From the NCBI GenBank assembly GCA_947476045.1, contig CANJNZ010000025.1, positions 1 to 55,521 of the forward strand: a DNA stretch of 55,521 nt. The letters run 5' to 3'. This stretch comes from Chthoniobacteraceae bacterium (GTDB lineage: Bacteria; Verrucomicrobiota; Verrucomicrobiia; Chthoniobacterales; Chthoniobacteraceae). Below the pieces are notes generated by a model, which worked only from the letters and a program-made list of their open reading frames with translations, was not told the origin of the DNA and searched no databases. This document shows, piece by piece, positions 43,049 to 55,100 of this stretch (within the stretch, counting starts at the first letter, position 1; each line of letters starts with the position of its first letter). Made by a program: the position numbers and the translations under genes.

Positions 43049-44028
43049 TCATCACACGCTCACCACTTCGTATTTCGCTCGGCGGCGGAGGCACTGACTT
43101 GCCGAGTTACTATCGCGAACACGGTGGTTTTCTCATCGCTGCGGCGATAGACAAATACGTTTACATCAACGTCCATGACCGCTTCGTGGAGGGTTTTCTT
43201 TTAAAATACAGCCATCTCGAGGAGGCGGCTCACGTTGAGGACATCAAGCATCCCATTATCCGTGAGGCGTTGCGGCTAGTTGGTGTGAAGGCGACGAATC
43301 TCGAAATCTCCAGCATGGCGGATATTCCGGCTGGCACGGGCTTGGGATCGTCGGGCAGCTTTACCACGGCATTGCTGAGATCGCTGCACGCGCACGAGCG
43401 CATCTGGGTGCAGCCTTCGGAACTTGCCGAGCAGGCGTGTCTCATCGAGATGGACATTCTGGGCGAACCCATTGGAAAACAGGATCAATACATCGCCGCC
43501 GTGGGTGGCATCACCGCGTTTGAGTTTCACAAAGACGGGCGCGTGGAATCGCAGCCAGTGCAGATGAGCGAGGACACGCGGGTGGGCCTTGAGGAAAATC
43601 TGCTGCTTTTTTTCACCGGCTACAGCCGGAGCGCATCGGCGATTTTGAAGGATCAAAAAACGCGCAGCGAGACTCACGACGCGGCGATGCTGGAAAATCT
43701 TCACTTCACAAAAGAACTCGGACGCCAGAGCCACACGGCGCTGGAGACGGGAGACTTGGAGGAGTTTGCGCGGCTTATGGATGTCCACTGGCAGCGCAAA
43801 AAGAAACGCACGCAGGGGATGAGCAACGACCAGATCAATGCGTGGTATGACGATGCGATGCAAAACGGCGCGCTCGGCGGGAAACTTATCGGCGCAGGTG
43901 GCGGCGGCTTTTTGATGTTTTACACAAACGACCGTGCGAAGCTCCGCAAGGTGATGCGTGAACGCGGACTGCGCGAGGTGCGTTTTCGCTTCGATTACGA
44001 AGGCACAAAAATCGTCGCGCAGGACTAG
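43045..44028 (+). CDS. hddA: GHMP kinase, D-glycero-alpha-D-manno-heptose 7-phosphate kinase-like
   Basis: 327 residues, full GHMP length. Motif 1 RSPLRISLGGGGTDLPSYY, the ATP loop SMADIPAGTGLGSSGSFTTALL, and motif 3 GALGGKLIGAGGGGFLMFY. The RISLGGGGTD entry and overall length match HddA, which phosphorylates D-glycero-D-manno-heptose 7-phosphate at C1. Adjacent hddC-, gmhA- and gmhB-like genes make this assignment likely over fucokinase or mevalonate kinase. Confidence 0.9.
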   Translation: MIITRSPLRISLGGGGTDLPSYYREHGGFLIAAAIDKYVYINVHDRFVEGFLLKYSHLEEAAHVEDIKHPIIREALRLVGVKATNLEISSMADIPAGTGLGSSGSFTTALLRSLHAHERIWVQPSELAEQACLIEMDILGEPIGKQDQYIAAVGGITAFEFHKDGRVESQPVQMSEDTRVGLEENLLLFFTGYSRSASAILKDQKTRSETHDAAMLENLHFTKELGRQSHTALETGDLEEFARLMDVHWQRKKKRTQGMSNDQINAWYDDAMQNGALGGKLIGAGGGGFLMFYTNDRAKLRKVMRERGLREVRFRFDYEGTKIVAQD

Positions 44029-44032
44029 GGTA

Positions 44033-44113
44033 ATGACGAATGACGAACGCCGAATGACGAATGAGCTGTCTGGCGACGAAATTCGTCATCCGTCATCCGT
44101 CATCCGTCATTCC
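44033..44113. repeat. GACGAATGA/TCATCCGTC repeat with hairpin potential
   Basis: ATGACGAATGACGAA words (44033-44060) are followed by ATTCGTCATCCGTCATCC words (44082-44113). The two halves are partly reverse-complementary. Related words recur at 45405-45450. The repeat covers the 5' end of the hddC-like gene. Confidence 0.6.
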
Positions 44114-44815
44114 GCCCTGCCAATCGCCATCCTCGCTGGCGGGCTGGCCACGCGGCTGAGGCCAATCACCGAGCGTATCCCGAAGGGGCTGGTGTCCGTG
44201 GCGGGCGAGCCGTTTCTCGCACATCAACTTCGACTTCTGCACTCGCGTGGAATCAAGCGCGCGGTGCTGTGCGTGGGGTATCTTGGCGAAATGATTGAGC
44301 GCGAGTTCGGCGCGTCGGCGCATGGTGTGGAGCTGGCGTATTCATTCGACGGCCCGAAGCTGCTCGGCACCGGTGGCGCGCTGCGGCAGGCGCTGCCGAT
44401 GCTCGGCGAGGCGTTTTATGTTTTGTATGGCGACTCGTATCTGCCGATTGACTACGCAGCAGTTGCGGAAGCGTGGAAAAAGAGCGGACAGCCTGCGCTG
44501 ATGACGGTCTTCAAAAACGAAGGCGCGTGGGACACGAGCAATGTGGAGTTCTGCGATGGCAAAATCGTGCGCTACGACAAGCGCGACCGCACACCGGCGA
44601 TGCGGCACATTGACTACGGACTCTCCATTTTCACGCGCGAAGTTTTTGCGCAGCGTCCCGAGGGCGAGGCATTCGATCTCGCCGATGTGCAGCGCGAACT
44701 CGTGCAGCGCGGCGCGATGGCTGGACTCGAAGTCACGCAGCGATTCTACGAAAACGGATCGCACGCAGGGCTGGCGGAATTGGAAAAACTCCTGCAAACA
44801 CAAAAATCACTATGA
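44033..44815 (+). CDS. hddC: D-glycero-alpha-D-manno-heptose 1-phosphate guanylyltransferase-like protein
   Basis: Up to 260 residues. Nucleotidyltransferase signature IAILAGGLATRLRPITERIPKGLVSVAG, then LLGTGGALRQALPML, FYVLYGDSYLPIDY and GLSIFTREVF. It would join heptose 1-phosphate to GTP to make GDP-heptose. The usual protein starts a few residues before IAILAGG. No start codon lies there; the first ATGs (44033, 44054) fall in the GACGAATGA repeat, so the extra 20 to 30 N-terminal residues come from it. Confidence 0.88.
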   Translation: MTNDERRMTNELSGDEIRHPSSVIRHSALPIAILAGGLATRLRPITERIPKGLVSVAGEPFLAHQLRLLHSRGIKRAVLCVGYLGEMIEREFGASAHGVELAYSFDGPKLLGTGGALRQALPMLGEAFYVLYGDSYLPIDYAAVAEAWKKSGQPALMTVFKNEGAWDTSNVEFCDGKIVRYDKRDRTPAMRHIDYGLSIFTREVFAQRPEGEAFDLADVQRELVQRGAMAGLEVTQRFYENGSHAGLAELEKLLQTQKSL

Positions 44816-45408
44816 GCTACGCCAAACAACACCTCGCCGAAGCCGCCGCCATCCTCTCGCAACTCGACCCCGACAAACTGGAGCGCATGGTGGATTTACT
44901 CGCCGCAGCCCGCGAACGCGGAGGCAGACTCTTCATCCTCGGCATCGGTGGCAGCGCGGCGAATGCCTCGCACGCGGTGAATGACTTTCGCAAAATCTGC
45001 GGCTTCGAGGCTTATTCGCCAACCGACAACGTCTCGGAACTGACCGCCCGCACAAACGACGAGGGCTGGCCGACTGTGATTGCGGAGTGGCTGCGTGGTT
45101 CTCGGCTGCGTGCCGAGGATGCGCTGCTCGTGCTCAGCGTCGGTGGTGGCAACCTCGAAAAAAACGTGAGCCCGAATCTCGTCGAGGCGATCAAACTCGC
45201 GAAGGAACGCGGCGCTACAATTCTCGGCATCGTGGGAAAAGATGGTGGCTACACCGCGCAGGCGGCGGATGCGTGCTGCATCATCCCGACAGTGAATCCG
45301 GTGAACATCACGCCGCACCAAGAGGCGTTTCAGGCTGTCGTGTGGCATCTCTTCGTCTCGCATCCGAAGCTCAAGGTGAACGCGACGAAGTGGGAGAGCG
45401 TGAAATGA
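44812..45408 (+). CDS. gmhA: SIS-domain isomerase, sedoheptulose 7-phosphate isomerase-like
   Basis: 198 residues overlapping the previous gene by 4 nt. SIS fold with the phosphosugar-binding LFILGIGGSAANASHAVNDFRKICGF, EDALLVLSVGGGNLEKNVSPNLV and ATILGIVGKDGG. GmhA isomerises sedoheptulose 7-phosphate to D-glycero-D-manno-heptose 7-phosphate, the first step of the pathway in this cluster. The C-terminal HQEAFQAVVWHLFVSHP carries the His often seen in GmhA. Confidence 0.88.
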   Translation: MSYAKQHLAEAAAILSQLDPDKLERMVDLLAAARERGGRLFILGIGGSAANASHAVNDFRKICGFEAYSPTDNVSELTARTNDEGWPTVIAEWLRGSRLRAEDALLVLSVGGGNLEKNVSPNLVEAIKLAKERGATILGIVGKDGGYTAQAADACCIIPTVNPVNITPHQEAFQAVVWHLFVSHPKLKVNATKWESVK

Positions 45409-45450
45409 CGAATGTCGGATGATGCATGACGAAGGAATGACGGAGGACGA

Positions 45451-45990
45451 ATGAAGCGCGCTGTGTTTCTTGACCGGGATGGGGTCATCAACTGCTCCAT
45501 TGTGCGCGACGGAAAGCCGTATCCGCCGATGCGGGTCGAGGATTTCGAGCTGATGCCCGGCGTCGTCGAGGCGTGCACTAAATTGAAAGCGGCGGGTTTT
45601 CTCCTCGTCGTCGCGACGAATCAGCCCGACGTGGGACGCGGCACGCTTGCGCGCGAAGTTGTCGAGGCCATGCACGCAAAAATGTGTGCGGTGCTGCCAC
45701 TGGATCGTATCGAGGTCTGCTATGATGCAGGCGCCGCTCACGGACAGCCAAGCGAGTTTCGCAAGCCCGCACCGGGGATGCTTCTGCGCGCAGCGCGTGA
45801 AATGAACATCGCGCTCGCGGAATCGTGGATGGTCGGCGACCGCTGGCGCGACATTGACTGTGGCGTGGCGGCTGGATGCCGCACCGTGTTCATTGACCAC
45901 GGCTACGACGAGCCTCTCAAAGCACAGCCGGATTTCCGCGTGCGCAGTTTATCGGAAGCAGCGGATGCAATCCTCGCTGCCGGGCGTTGA
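45451..45990 (+). CDS. gmhB: HAD phosphatase, heptose 1,7-bisphosphate phosphatase-like
   Basis: 179 residues, with a GGAGG ribosome site 5-9 nt before the ATG. Catalytic DxDG reads AVFLDRDGVINCSIV; motif II VVATNQPDVGRG; motif III FRKPAPGMLLRA; motif IV MVGDRWRDIDCG. GmhB removes the C7 phosphate before guanylylation. The zinc loop of classical GmhB (CPH and CDC) is replaced by CYDAGAAHGQPSEF, so only one Cys remains. Confidence 0.88.
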   Translation: MKRAVFLDRDGVINCSIVRDGKPYPPMRVEDFELMPGVVEACTKLKAAGFLLVVATNQPDVGRGTLAREVVEAMHAKMCAVLPLDRIEVCYDAGAAHGQPSEFRKPAPGMLLRAAREMNIALAESWMVGDRWRDIDCGVAAGCRTVFIDHGYDEPLKAQPDFRVRSLSEAADAILAAGR

Positions 45991-46060
45991 TTACGCCCGC
46001 TAACCTCCCACTATTACGACTGATCACCATTCCCCGTTCACAGGGCAGCAACCCCACCTT

Positions 46061-46129
46061 GCCATCCCTGCGCTTTCGTGGCTCATCCTCTACTGGATGT
46101 GGAAAAGAAAAATCTTCCTCCGGATTTGA
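46061..46129 (+). pseudogene. remnant of a DUF5009 gene C-terminus
   Basis: In one frame the stretch reads ALSWLILYWMWKRKIFLRI then stop, matching the end of the DUF5009 protein encoded at 31932-33152 (FLYWMWKRKIFLRI). No upstream part of the gene is left. Confidence 0.6.
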
Positions 46130-46182
46130 TACCTGAATGATTTCGCCTGTGCTCGTTCGGTGTGAGCGATAGTCGCGCCGCG

Positions 46183-49100
46183 CTACTGCGTAGTGACGGT
46201 GAGGCGGAGGGTGTTTTGTAAGCGGCCTGTGGTGGGGAGGGTGAAGATGTGCTGGTTGCCGGTGCCGGTATCGGGGATGGGGGTCCAACTGCCGGGCTGG
46301 AGGGTGGTGCTCCATTCGGCGCCGTAGGTGATGCCGCTGATGCCGGGCGGCTCGGTGAAGTTGTAGCCGATGTTGCTGCCGTTGATTTGTGGTTGCGGGA
46401 GTTGGTTGCGGTCGGGCTGGTTGGGGTTCAGGCCGAAGGCGTATTCGAGGAGGTTGCAGTTGCCGTCTTTGTCGAGGTCGAAGGTGTTTGCGGCGTTGCC
46501 TGCGTTGGCGGGGTTGCCGAAGTGGGTCTGCCGCCAGTTTTCCAAGGTGATGAGTTGCGCGACGATGAGGGTGAAGTTTGCGGTGCGGGTGTTGTTGGCG
46601 GCGTCCTTGGCGGTGAGGGTGACTGGAATCTGATTACCGACGACGTAGGCGGTGCCTGCCGTGGGTGTTTGTGTGAAGGTGGTGATGCCGACGGCGTCGG
46701 TGGCGGCGACGGTGGTGGTGAAATCGGGCAGTGTGTAGTTTCCTGCGGCGTCGGAGTTGACGTTGCGGCTGACGGGCGGCGGGGTGAAGACGGGCGCTGT
46801 GGTGTCCTGCACGCGGATGGTGAAGCCGCTATTTGTTGTTTCCGCAGCGCTGTCGGTGGCGGAGGCGTTGACGATGGTGTCGCCAATGGCGAAGGTGCTG
46901 CCGCTCGCTCTGGAAAGGTTTGGCGTGAGTGCGCCATCTTCGCTGTCGGTGGCGGTGGCGTTGAAATTGACGAGGGCACCGCTGGCGGAGGTGGCTTCGA
47001 CGAGGAGAGGGGAGCCGGGCAGATTGAGGATGGGGAGGTGGTTGGTGGTGAAAGTCTGATCCGCCCCGTAGGTGGTGATGCCGTTGGCGGTGACGGTGGC
47101 GCGATAGTGATAGGTGGTGCCGACGGCGAGGCCGGTGATCGCGGCGCTGACGTTTTGGTTCACGCTGCCGTTGGCGGGGCTGAGTGTGATGGCGGCGGTG
47201 CTACCGTAGTTCGTGTCGGCCCCGTATTGAAATTGCGCAGTGCTGGTGTAGCCGCTCGGGTTGATGTCGGTTCTGAGGGTTGCGCCGGTGCTCATGATGT
47301 TCGTCGCTCCAAGCGTGCTGACCGATGGTGCGGGCAGGCCGTAGATGGCGGTGGAGTGGCTTGCAGTGGAGCCGGGGCTTCCGATCCCGCTCGCGATGCG
47401 GGTGGCAAGGACGCTGGTGCCGGCGGTGGTGTTCACGGGGACGGGGGCGTTGCGCTGGGTGGTGGTGTTGTCGCCGAGCTGGCCGCTGGTGTTGAGGCCC
47501 CATGCGACGAGGGTGCCGTCGGCACACAGTGCTGTGCTGTGGGCGCTGGCTGCAGCGATGGCGGAGATTGTTTTTCCAAAGAGTGCGCTGGTGCCGCTGG
47601 CGGTGTTCACCACGATGGGTGAATTACGCTGGGCGGTGGTGTTGTCGCCGAGCTGGCCGTTGGTGTTCAGTCCCCATGCTGCGAGGGTGCCGTCGGTGCA
47701 GAGTGCGAGGTTGTGGGTGCTGCCGGAGGCGATGGCGGCCACCGTTTTTCCGTAGAGGGCGCTGCTTCCGTTCGCGGTGTTGACGAAAACGGGAAGGGCG
47801 CTTGCGCTCGTGGTGCCGTCGCCGAGCTGACCGCTGGCATTGTCACCCCAGGTGAGCAGGGTGCCGTCGCTGCAAAGGGCTAGATTGTGGATGCTGCCTG
47901 CGGTGATGGTTGTGATTGCTTTGCCATAGAGTGGGCTGGTGCCTTTGAGTGCGTTGACGGCGACGGGGACCAGACGGTTGGTTGTGGTGTTGTCGCCGAG
48001 CTGGCCGCTGGCGTTGAGGCCCCACGCCGCCACGGTGCCGTCGGAGCAAAGTGCGAGGCTGTGGCTGCCGCCTGCGGCGATGCAGGTCACCGTTTTTCCG
48101 GAAATGATGCTGAGGCCAGTGGATGTGTTCACTTTCACCGGCGATGGGCGCTGTGTCGTGGTGTTGTCACCGAGTTGCCCGCTGGTATTGAGGCCCCATG
48201 CGGCGAGGGTGCCGTCGGAACACAGCGCGAGACTGTGGCTGTCTCCTGCAGCGATGAAGATGACTTTCTTTCCAAGGAGCGCACTGCCCGCACTCACGGT
48301 CACGGGGGAGGTGCGTAGTGTCGTAGAGCCGTTGCCGAGCTGGCCGTTGGTGTTCAAGCCCCATGAAAAAACTTTTCCATCGCTGGTGAGCGCGAGGGTA
48401 TGGCTGGCTCCACGCGCTATTTGCACGATTGTTTTTCCGGCAAGCACTCCGGTCTGGATGACCGAGGCAGGGGCGTTGCGCTGAGTCGTCGTGCTGTCGC
48501 CCAGTTGGCCGCTGGCATTGAGGCCCCATGCGGCCAGGCCGGTGTAAGGCCAGAGGAGCACGAGGTCGTTGCCATCGCCGCCGAAATACGATGCGACGAA
48601 GGTATAATTGGTTCCGTTGTAGGGGAGGCTCACGGTTGCGCCGTTGGCAATGTTGCTAAATTGCCCGGTGATGAATCGCGCTCCTGTGTTGCGGACGACT
48701 GTCAGATTCGTTCCGGGTGCTGGCGCAAAATTGAGGGTCAAATTGAGCGTTGTATTGGTGGCAGTCAGCGCGGTGGTGCTGATTGGGACATCGCTGGCGG
48801 AGTTGAAGGTTGAGTTCAGTGCCGCAGGCGTTTTGATTCCAGTCAGCGCGATTTGGAAGGAATTTTCGTCATAGTCACTGCTCGCGATTTGGATCGCTGC
48901 ATTTTTTACCCCCTCGCTGCCCGGGGCGAAGGTGATTTGAAATGTCGCACTGGCTCCGGCGGGGATGACGGCGGGCGGCTGGCTCACGATGGTGAAGTCC
49001 GGGGCGTTGGTGCCGGACAATGTTGCCGCGAGTCCCGTCAACGGCCAGCCTCCCAGGTTGTTCACGCGAATGGTCCGTGTCTCGGTCGGGACAATCCCGA

Positions 49101-52100
49101 AATCCACTGTGCTCTGGTTGTTCGTGGGTGTGACGAGGGATGGCTCCAGCACTTCAACATCTATTTCCGGTGCCGTGGTGTAGAAAAGGGCGAGTGAGAG
49201 GTTGGACAGTGAACTGGCGGCACCCAATTCTTTGATGAGCGTGTCCGCGAGTGCGCTGCCGGTTGCGGTGCTCACGGCGACTGGTGCATTGCGCTGGGTC
49301 GTGCTGTTGTCGCCGAGCTGGCCGTAGCTGTTGAGCCCCCACGCGGCGATGGTGCCGTCGGAGCAAAGTGCGATGCTGTGTGCGCTGCCTGCGGAGATTG
49401 CGGTGACGGTCTTTCCAAAAAGAAAACTGACTCCGCTGGTCGTGTTCACTTTCACCGGCGATTTACGCTGGGATGTGGTGTTGTCGCCAACTTGACCGCT
49501 GGTATTCAGGCCCCACGCGACCAGCGTTCCATCGTTGCAAAGGGCGAGGGTGTGCGTGGCTCCGGCGGCGATGGAGGTCACCACTTTTCCAAAGAGCGCG
49601 CTGGTCGCGCTCGCGGTGTCCACAGCCACGGGCACTGAGCGGTTGCTGGTGGAGTTGTCGCCGAGCTGGCCGTTGCCATTGAGCCCCCACGCCAGCACTG
49701 TTCCGTCGGAGCAAAGGGCAAGGCTGCGTCTGTCGCTTGCGACGATGGATGTGATCGTTTTTCCAAAGAGCGCGCTGACTCCATCGGCGGAGTTCACGAC
49801 CACCGGGGCGTTGCGCTGTGTCGTGGAGTTATCGCCGAGCTGCCCGCTCGCATTGAGGCCCCACGCGACGAGCGTGTTGTCCGAGCACAGCGCAAGGCCG
49901 TGCGCATTGCCCGCTGAGATCGCCGTCACGGTTTTTCCAAAGAGCGCGCTGGTTCCGTTTGCAGCGTTCACAATCACCGGCGCATTGCGCTGCGTCGTGG
50001 AGTTGTCGCCGAGCTGTCCGTTCGTATTGAGTCCCCACGCGACGACGGTGTTGTCCGAGCACAGCGCGAGGCTGAAGGAATCCCCGGCAGCAATGGCGAT
50101 CACCGTTTTCCCGAAAAGCGCGCTGGTGCCGCTGGCCGTGTTCACAGCCACGGGCGCATTGCGCTGTATCGTGGAGTTGTCGCCAAGCTGCCCGCTCGCA
50201 TTGGCGCCCCACGCATAAACTTTCCCCTCGGTGCTCAGCGCAAGCGTGTGGTCTTTGCCTCGTGCAATCTGCACCAGAGTTTTGCCCGCAAGCACGTCGG
50301 ACTGGAGCACTGCCGTCGGCACGCTGCGTTGCAGTCCCGTGTTGTCGCCCAGTTGCCCGGTGTCGCCCTGCCCCCACGCCGCGACATTCACATACGGCCA
50401 CAGCAGCACGAGATCGTTTCCATCCCCGCCGTAATACCACGCCACGAAAGAATACGTCGTCCCATTGTAAGACAGATTGACCGTCCCGCCATTGGGCACA
50501 TTGCTGAACTGCCCCGCGATGAACCCCGTCCCCACATTGCGTATCACCGTCAAATTCGTTCCAAACGGCGGCGCAAAGTTCAGCGTCACGTTCAACTGCT
50601 CCCCGGAAACATTTGGCGCATTCAGGGCAAAGGCAATGTCGTCCGCCGCGTTAAACGTCACATGATACCCCGTGAACGTCGGCTTGGTGCCCGTCAGCGC
50701 GATGACGAATGGAGGCAAACCGGGCGTCGTGTTCGCAATCTGAAGCGTCGTGTTCTTCACACCCGCACTTCCCGGCGCGAAGATCACTTGGAATATCGAG
50801 GACCCGCCGCCTGAAACGACTGACGTTGGCTGGTTGACGATGACAAAATCCGCCGAGTCAGCTCCAGCGACAGATACCGCCAACCCGGTCAGAGGCAAAT
50901 CCCCCGAATTTTTGATACGGAAAGTGCGCATTCCATACTGCGTGCTGCCATAGTCCACCGTGCTAACATTATTGGTCAATGAGGTGAGCGCAGGCTCCAG
51001 CACTTCCAATTCGATGTTTGGCGATAGGACTCCATAGAGCGCGAGAGAGTGGTTCGCTGCCAATCCTGATAAACCCATTCCACGGACGATACGCCCACTT
51101 AGCGCACTGGTTCCACTGGCTGTATTCACAGCCACAGCAGCATTGCGCTGGGTAGTAGAATTGTCGCCAAGCTGGCCGCTGTCGTTCAGCCCCCAAGCCA
51201 CCATTGTGCCGTCAGAGCAGAGAGCGAGACTATGGTTTTGGCTCGCTGAGATCGCGGTTACTGTTTTTCCAAAGAGGGCGCTGGTTCCGTTAACTGAGTT
51301 CACGAGCACGGGTGCATAGCGAGTGTTTATCGTATTGTCGCCGAGCTGGCCGTTAGTGTTGATACCCCAAGATGCTATCGTGCCATCAGAGCACAAAGCG
51401 AGGTTGTGATATTCTCCTGCCGAGATGGACGTGACGGTTTTCCCAAAGAGGGCGCTAATCCCGCTGGCTGTGTTCACCGCCGTAGGCACATAGCGTGACG
51501 AAGAACTGTTATTACCGATTTGACCGGACGAGCTGTAACCCCACGCTGCAACGGTTCCGTCGGAGCAAAGAGCGATACTGTGGTATTTTCCCATCGCCAC
51601 GGATGTTACAGTTTTTCCAAAAAGAGCACTGACTCCACTCGCAGCATTTACTGCCACAGGTGTGTGACGCTCGGTGGACGTGTTGTCGCCGAGTTCACCG
51701 TAGCCATTGTATCCCCAAGCTGCCAGAGTGCCATCGGAGCAGAGGGCAAAGCTGTGGAAGGTGCCCGCCGCGATGGCTGTCACTGTTTTTCCGAAGAGCG
51801 CACTGGTTCCGTTGTCTGTATTCACTACGACCGGGGCGTGACGGTAAACTGTTGTATTATCACCGACCTGGCCGGAAAAGTTGTATCCCCAAGACACAAG
51901 AGTGCCATCCGAGCACAGGGCCAAATTGTGATCCCTGCCCGCTGATATCGCGACGACCGTTTTTCCAAAGAGAGCACTGGTTCCATTATCGGTGTTCACC
52001 TCAACCGGGACGTTTCTCTGCGTGGTCGAGTTGTCACCAAGCTGACCTGCGTAGTTGTCGCCCCACGCATAGACTTTTCCTTCGCTGGTTAGCGCAAGAG

Positions 52101-55100
52101 TGTGAAACCCGCCTCGCGTAATCTGCACGATGGTCTTCCCTGCGAGCGCACCGGCTTGCTCCACGGGAGTAGGGGCAAGGCGGTTGATAGTCGAATTGTC
52201 CCCAATCTGCCCATCGCTATTACTACCCCAAGTCGCCACACCAATGGAGGGCCAGAGGAGGACGAGGTCATTGCCATCCCCGCCATAATACCACGCGATG
52301 AACGGATAGGTCGTCCCATTATAGCTCAGGTTCACCGTGGCTCCGTTGGCAGCGTTGTTGAACTGTCCGAGGATATAGTTTTTTCCCGTGTTACGGATGA
52401 CGGTCAGATTTGTTCCGGGAGTCGGAGCAAAATTCAGTGTCAGATTGAGTGTCGTGTTTGCTGCGTTGAACAGATTTGTCGTGAGTGCCACGTCGCTTGG
52501 ACTGTTATATGTCCCTGTCAACGTTGCGTTCGTTGGCCCTGTTCCAGATAGGGCGATGCGAAAAGGATTTTCGTCGGGATCGTTGCTGGCAATCTGGAGT
52601 GTCGCACTTTTGGCTCCAGCAGAACGGGGCGCGAAGGTCACTTGGAGTGTCGTTGAGTCGTTTGATGCTACTATCGATGCCGGTTGGCTGATGATGAAGT
52701 CGGACGCATTCGCGCCGGATACACTAGCAGATATGTCAGCTAGGGGCAGACCGCCACTGTTGCGGATACGGAGGGTTCGAGTGAGAAGTGTTGTAGCACC
52801 GTAGTTCACGGTGCTGTTATTGTTTGTCAATGCCGTGACGGTAGGCTCCAGCACCTCGACATCGATCTCCGGCAGTGTGGCACCGTAGATAGCGAACGAT
52901 TGGTAGCCGGATGCACCAATGCTTTTTGAAGTGTTCCCTGCAAGTGTGCTGACGCCGTTTGTTGTATTGACCAGCACCGGCACAGAGCGGTCTGTGGTCG
53001 AATTGTCGCCGAGCTGACCGTAATAATTGCCGCCCCAAGCTGCGATGGTGCCGTCTGAGCACAGGGCCATACTATGATCGGAAGCTGCTGCTATTGCAGT
53101 CACTGTTTTACCAAAGAGCGCGCTGGTTCCATTAATTGTATTTACAGCTACTGGAAAGTTACGCGGAAATGTGTTCGAGGTGTCTCCTAATTGTCCGTTA
53201 TAATTATATCCCCAGGCGGATATTGTTCCATCGGAACACAAGGCTAGGTTGAAGTCATCTCCCGATGCAATCGCTGTGACTGTTTTTCCAAAAAGCGCAC
53301 TGGTTCCGCTGGCCGTGCTCACGGGAGTTGGTGTATTTTTTTGGGTTGGATAGACATAGCTGATTCCAAGTTGGCCATAGACGCTGTTTCCCCAAGCTGC
53401 GATCGTTCCGTCTGAGCATAGCGCCATACAGTGCGATCTTCCCGCCGTAACGGCCATCACAGTCTTTCCAAAGAGCGCACTATATAGCTCGGATGAATTG
53501 ACTGTCACCGGAGCATTACGCTGGGTCGTTGTATTGTCGCCGAGCTGACCGTAGTAATTGTAGCCCCAAGAGGCCACCGTGCCGTCGTAGCAAAGAGCGA
53601 CAGCGTGGATGGAACCGGCCGCGATGGCTGTCACCGTTTTACCAAAGAGTGCGCTGGTTCCGCTGGTTGTGTTCACTGCTACTGGCGCAGTGCGTTGGGT
53701 CGTTGTGTTATCGCCTAGCTGGCCGTAGGTGTTATCACCCCAAGCAGTCACGGTGCCGTCGGAGCACAGGGCGAGGCTGTAATGATTGCCAGATGCTACA
53801 GCTATGACCGTTTTTCCAAAGAGCGCACTGATTCCGTTCGTCGTGTTCACTGCCACTGGTGAATGGCGATCTATTGTGGTGTTATCACCGATCTCTCCGT
53901 TCGTATTCAGGCCCCATGCATAAATCTTTCCTTCGCTGCTCAGTGCCAGTGTGTGGGTGGGACCTGCGGCCACTTGGATGATGGTCTTGCCTGCAAGCGC
54001 TGCAGATTGCTTTACAAAGGACGGTGCCAAATGGTTGGCCGTCGTGTCATCGCCAAGCTGCCCATAGCCATTATAACCCCAAGCTGCGATACCCGTGTAG
54101 GGCCAGAGCAGAACGAGGTCATTTCCATCGCCTCCGTAATACCACGCGACGAAGGGATATGTTATGCCGTTGTAGGTGAGGTTCACCGTTGCACCGTTGG
54201 CAATATTGCTGAAGCGCCCGTTGATGAAACCTCTCCCTGTATTACTGACTACTGTGAGATTTGTTCCTGGAGATGGTGCGAAATTCAGCGCAAAATTTAC
54301 CGATAATCCTGTGGCGTCGAATCCATAACTTGTAAGTGGAACATCATAGCCCGTGTTATATGTTGCAGTCAGGGTCGTGCTGGCAGGGGGCGTTCCTGTT
54401 AATGCAATGCGAAACGGATTTTTGTCTATGTCGTTACTTGTTATCCGAAGTGCCGCGCTTTTTGCCCCTACACTCGTTGGAGCAAAGCTGACTTGCATGA
54501 GCGTCGAGGAGCCTCCTGCAATAGTCGCGGCGGGCTGGGCGGTAATGATGAACTCCGTTGGGTTTACGCCGGTAAGAGAGGCGGACACACCGATGAGTGG
54601 TAGGTCGCCAGTATTCCTGATGCGGATGGTTCTCACTGCACCCAACGCAGAACTGTAGTCTAGCGTATTTACATTCTCCACCAAAGGTGTGACGTAAGGC
54701 TCCAGCAATTCGACTTCAATCTTTGGCGCACGGAGTCCGTAGATCGCCATGGAATGTGAGGCGCGTGGGCTTAATGAGTTTATGGCTGTGGCTACACGGC
54801 CAGCCAATACGCTGCTTCCGTTGGCTGTGTTCACCGCTACAGGAGCACTGCGAGAGATGACTGTTGTATTGTCACCAAGCTGGCCCCAAAAATCATTACT
54901 GCCCCATGCGGCTATTGTTCCGTCTGAGCATAGGGCTAGGCTGTGCTCAGAGGCTGCGGTAATAGCTGTTACTGTTTTTCCAAATAATGCGCTGGTTCCA
55001 TTGGCGGCGTTCACTGCCACCGGGGCAATCCGCCAGATCGTGGTATTATCGCCGAGTTGGCCGTAGTAATTATTACCCCAGACAGCCACAGTGTGGTCAG

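Noticed and set aside
46249-47622. 457-codon Gly/Val-rich plus-strand ORF
   Set aside because: Antisense of the giant RCC1 gene's C-terminal domains.
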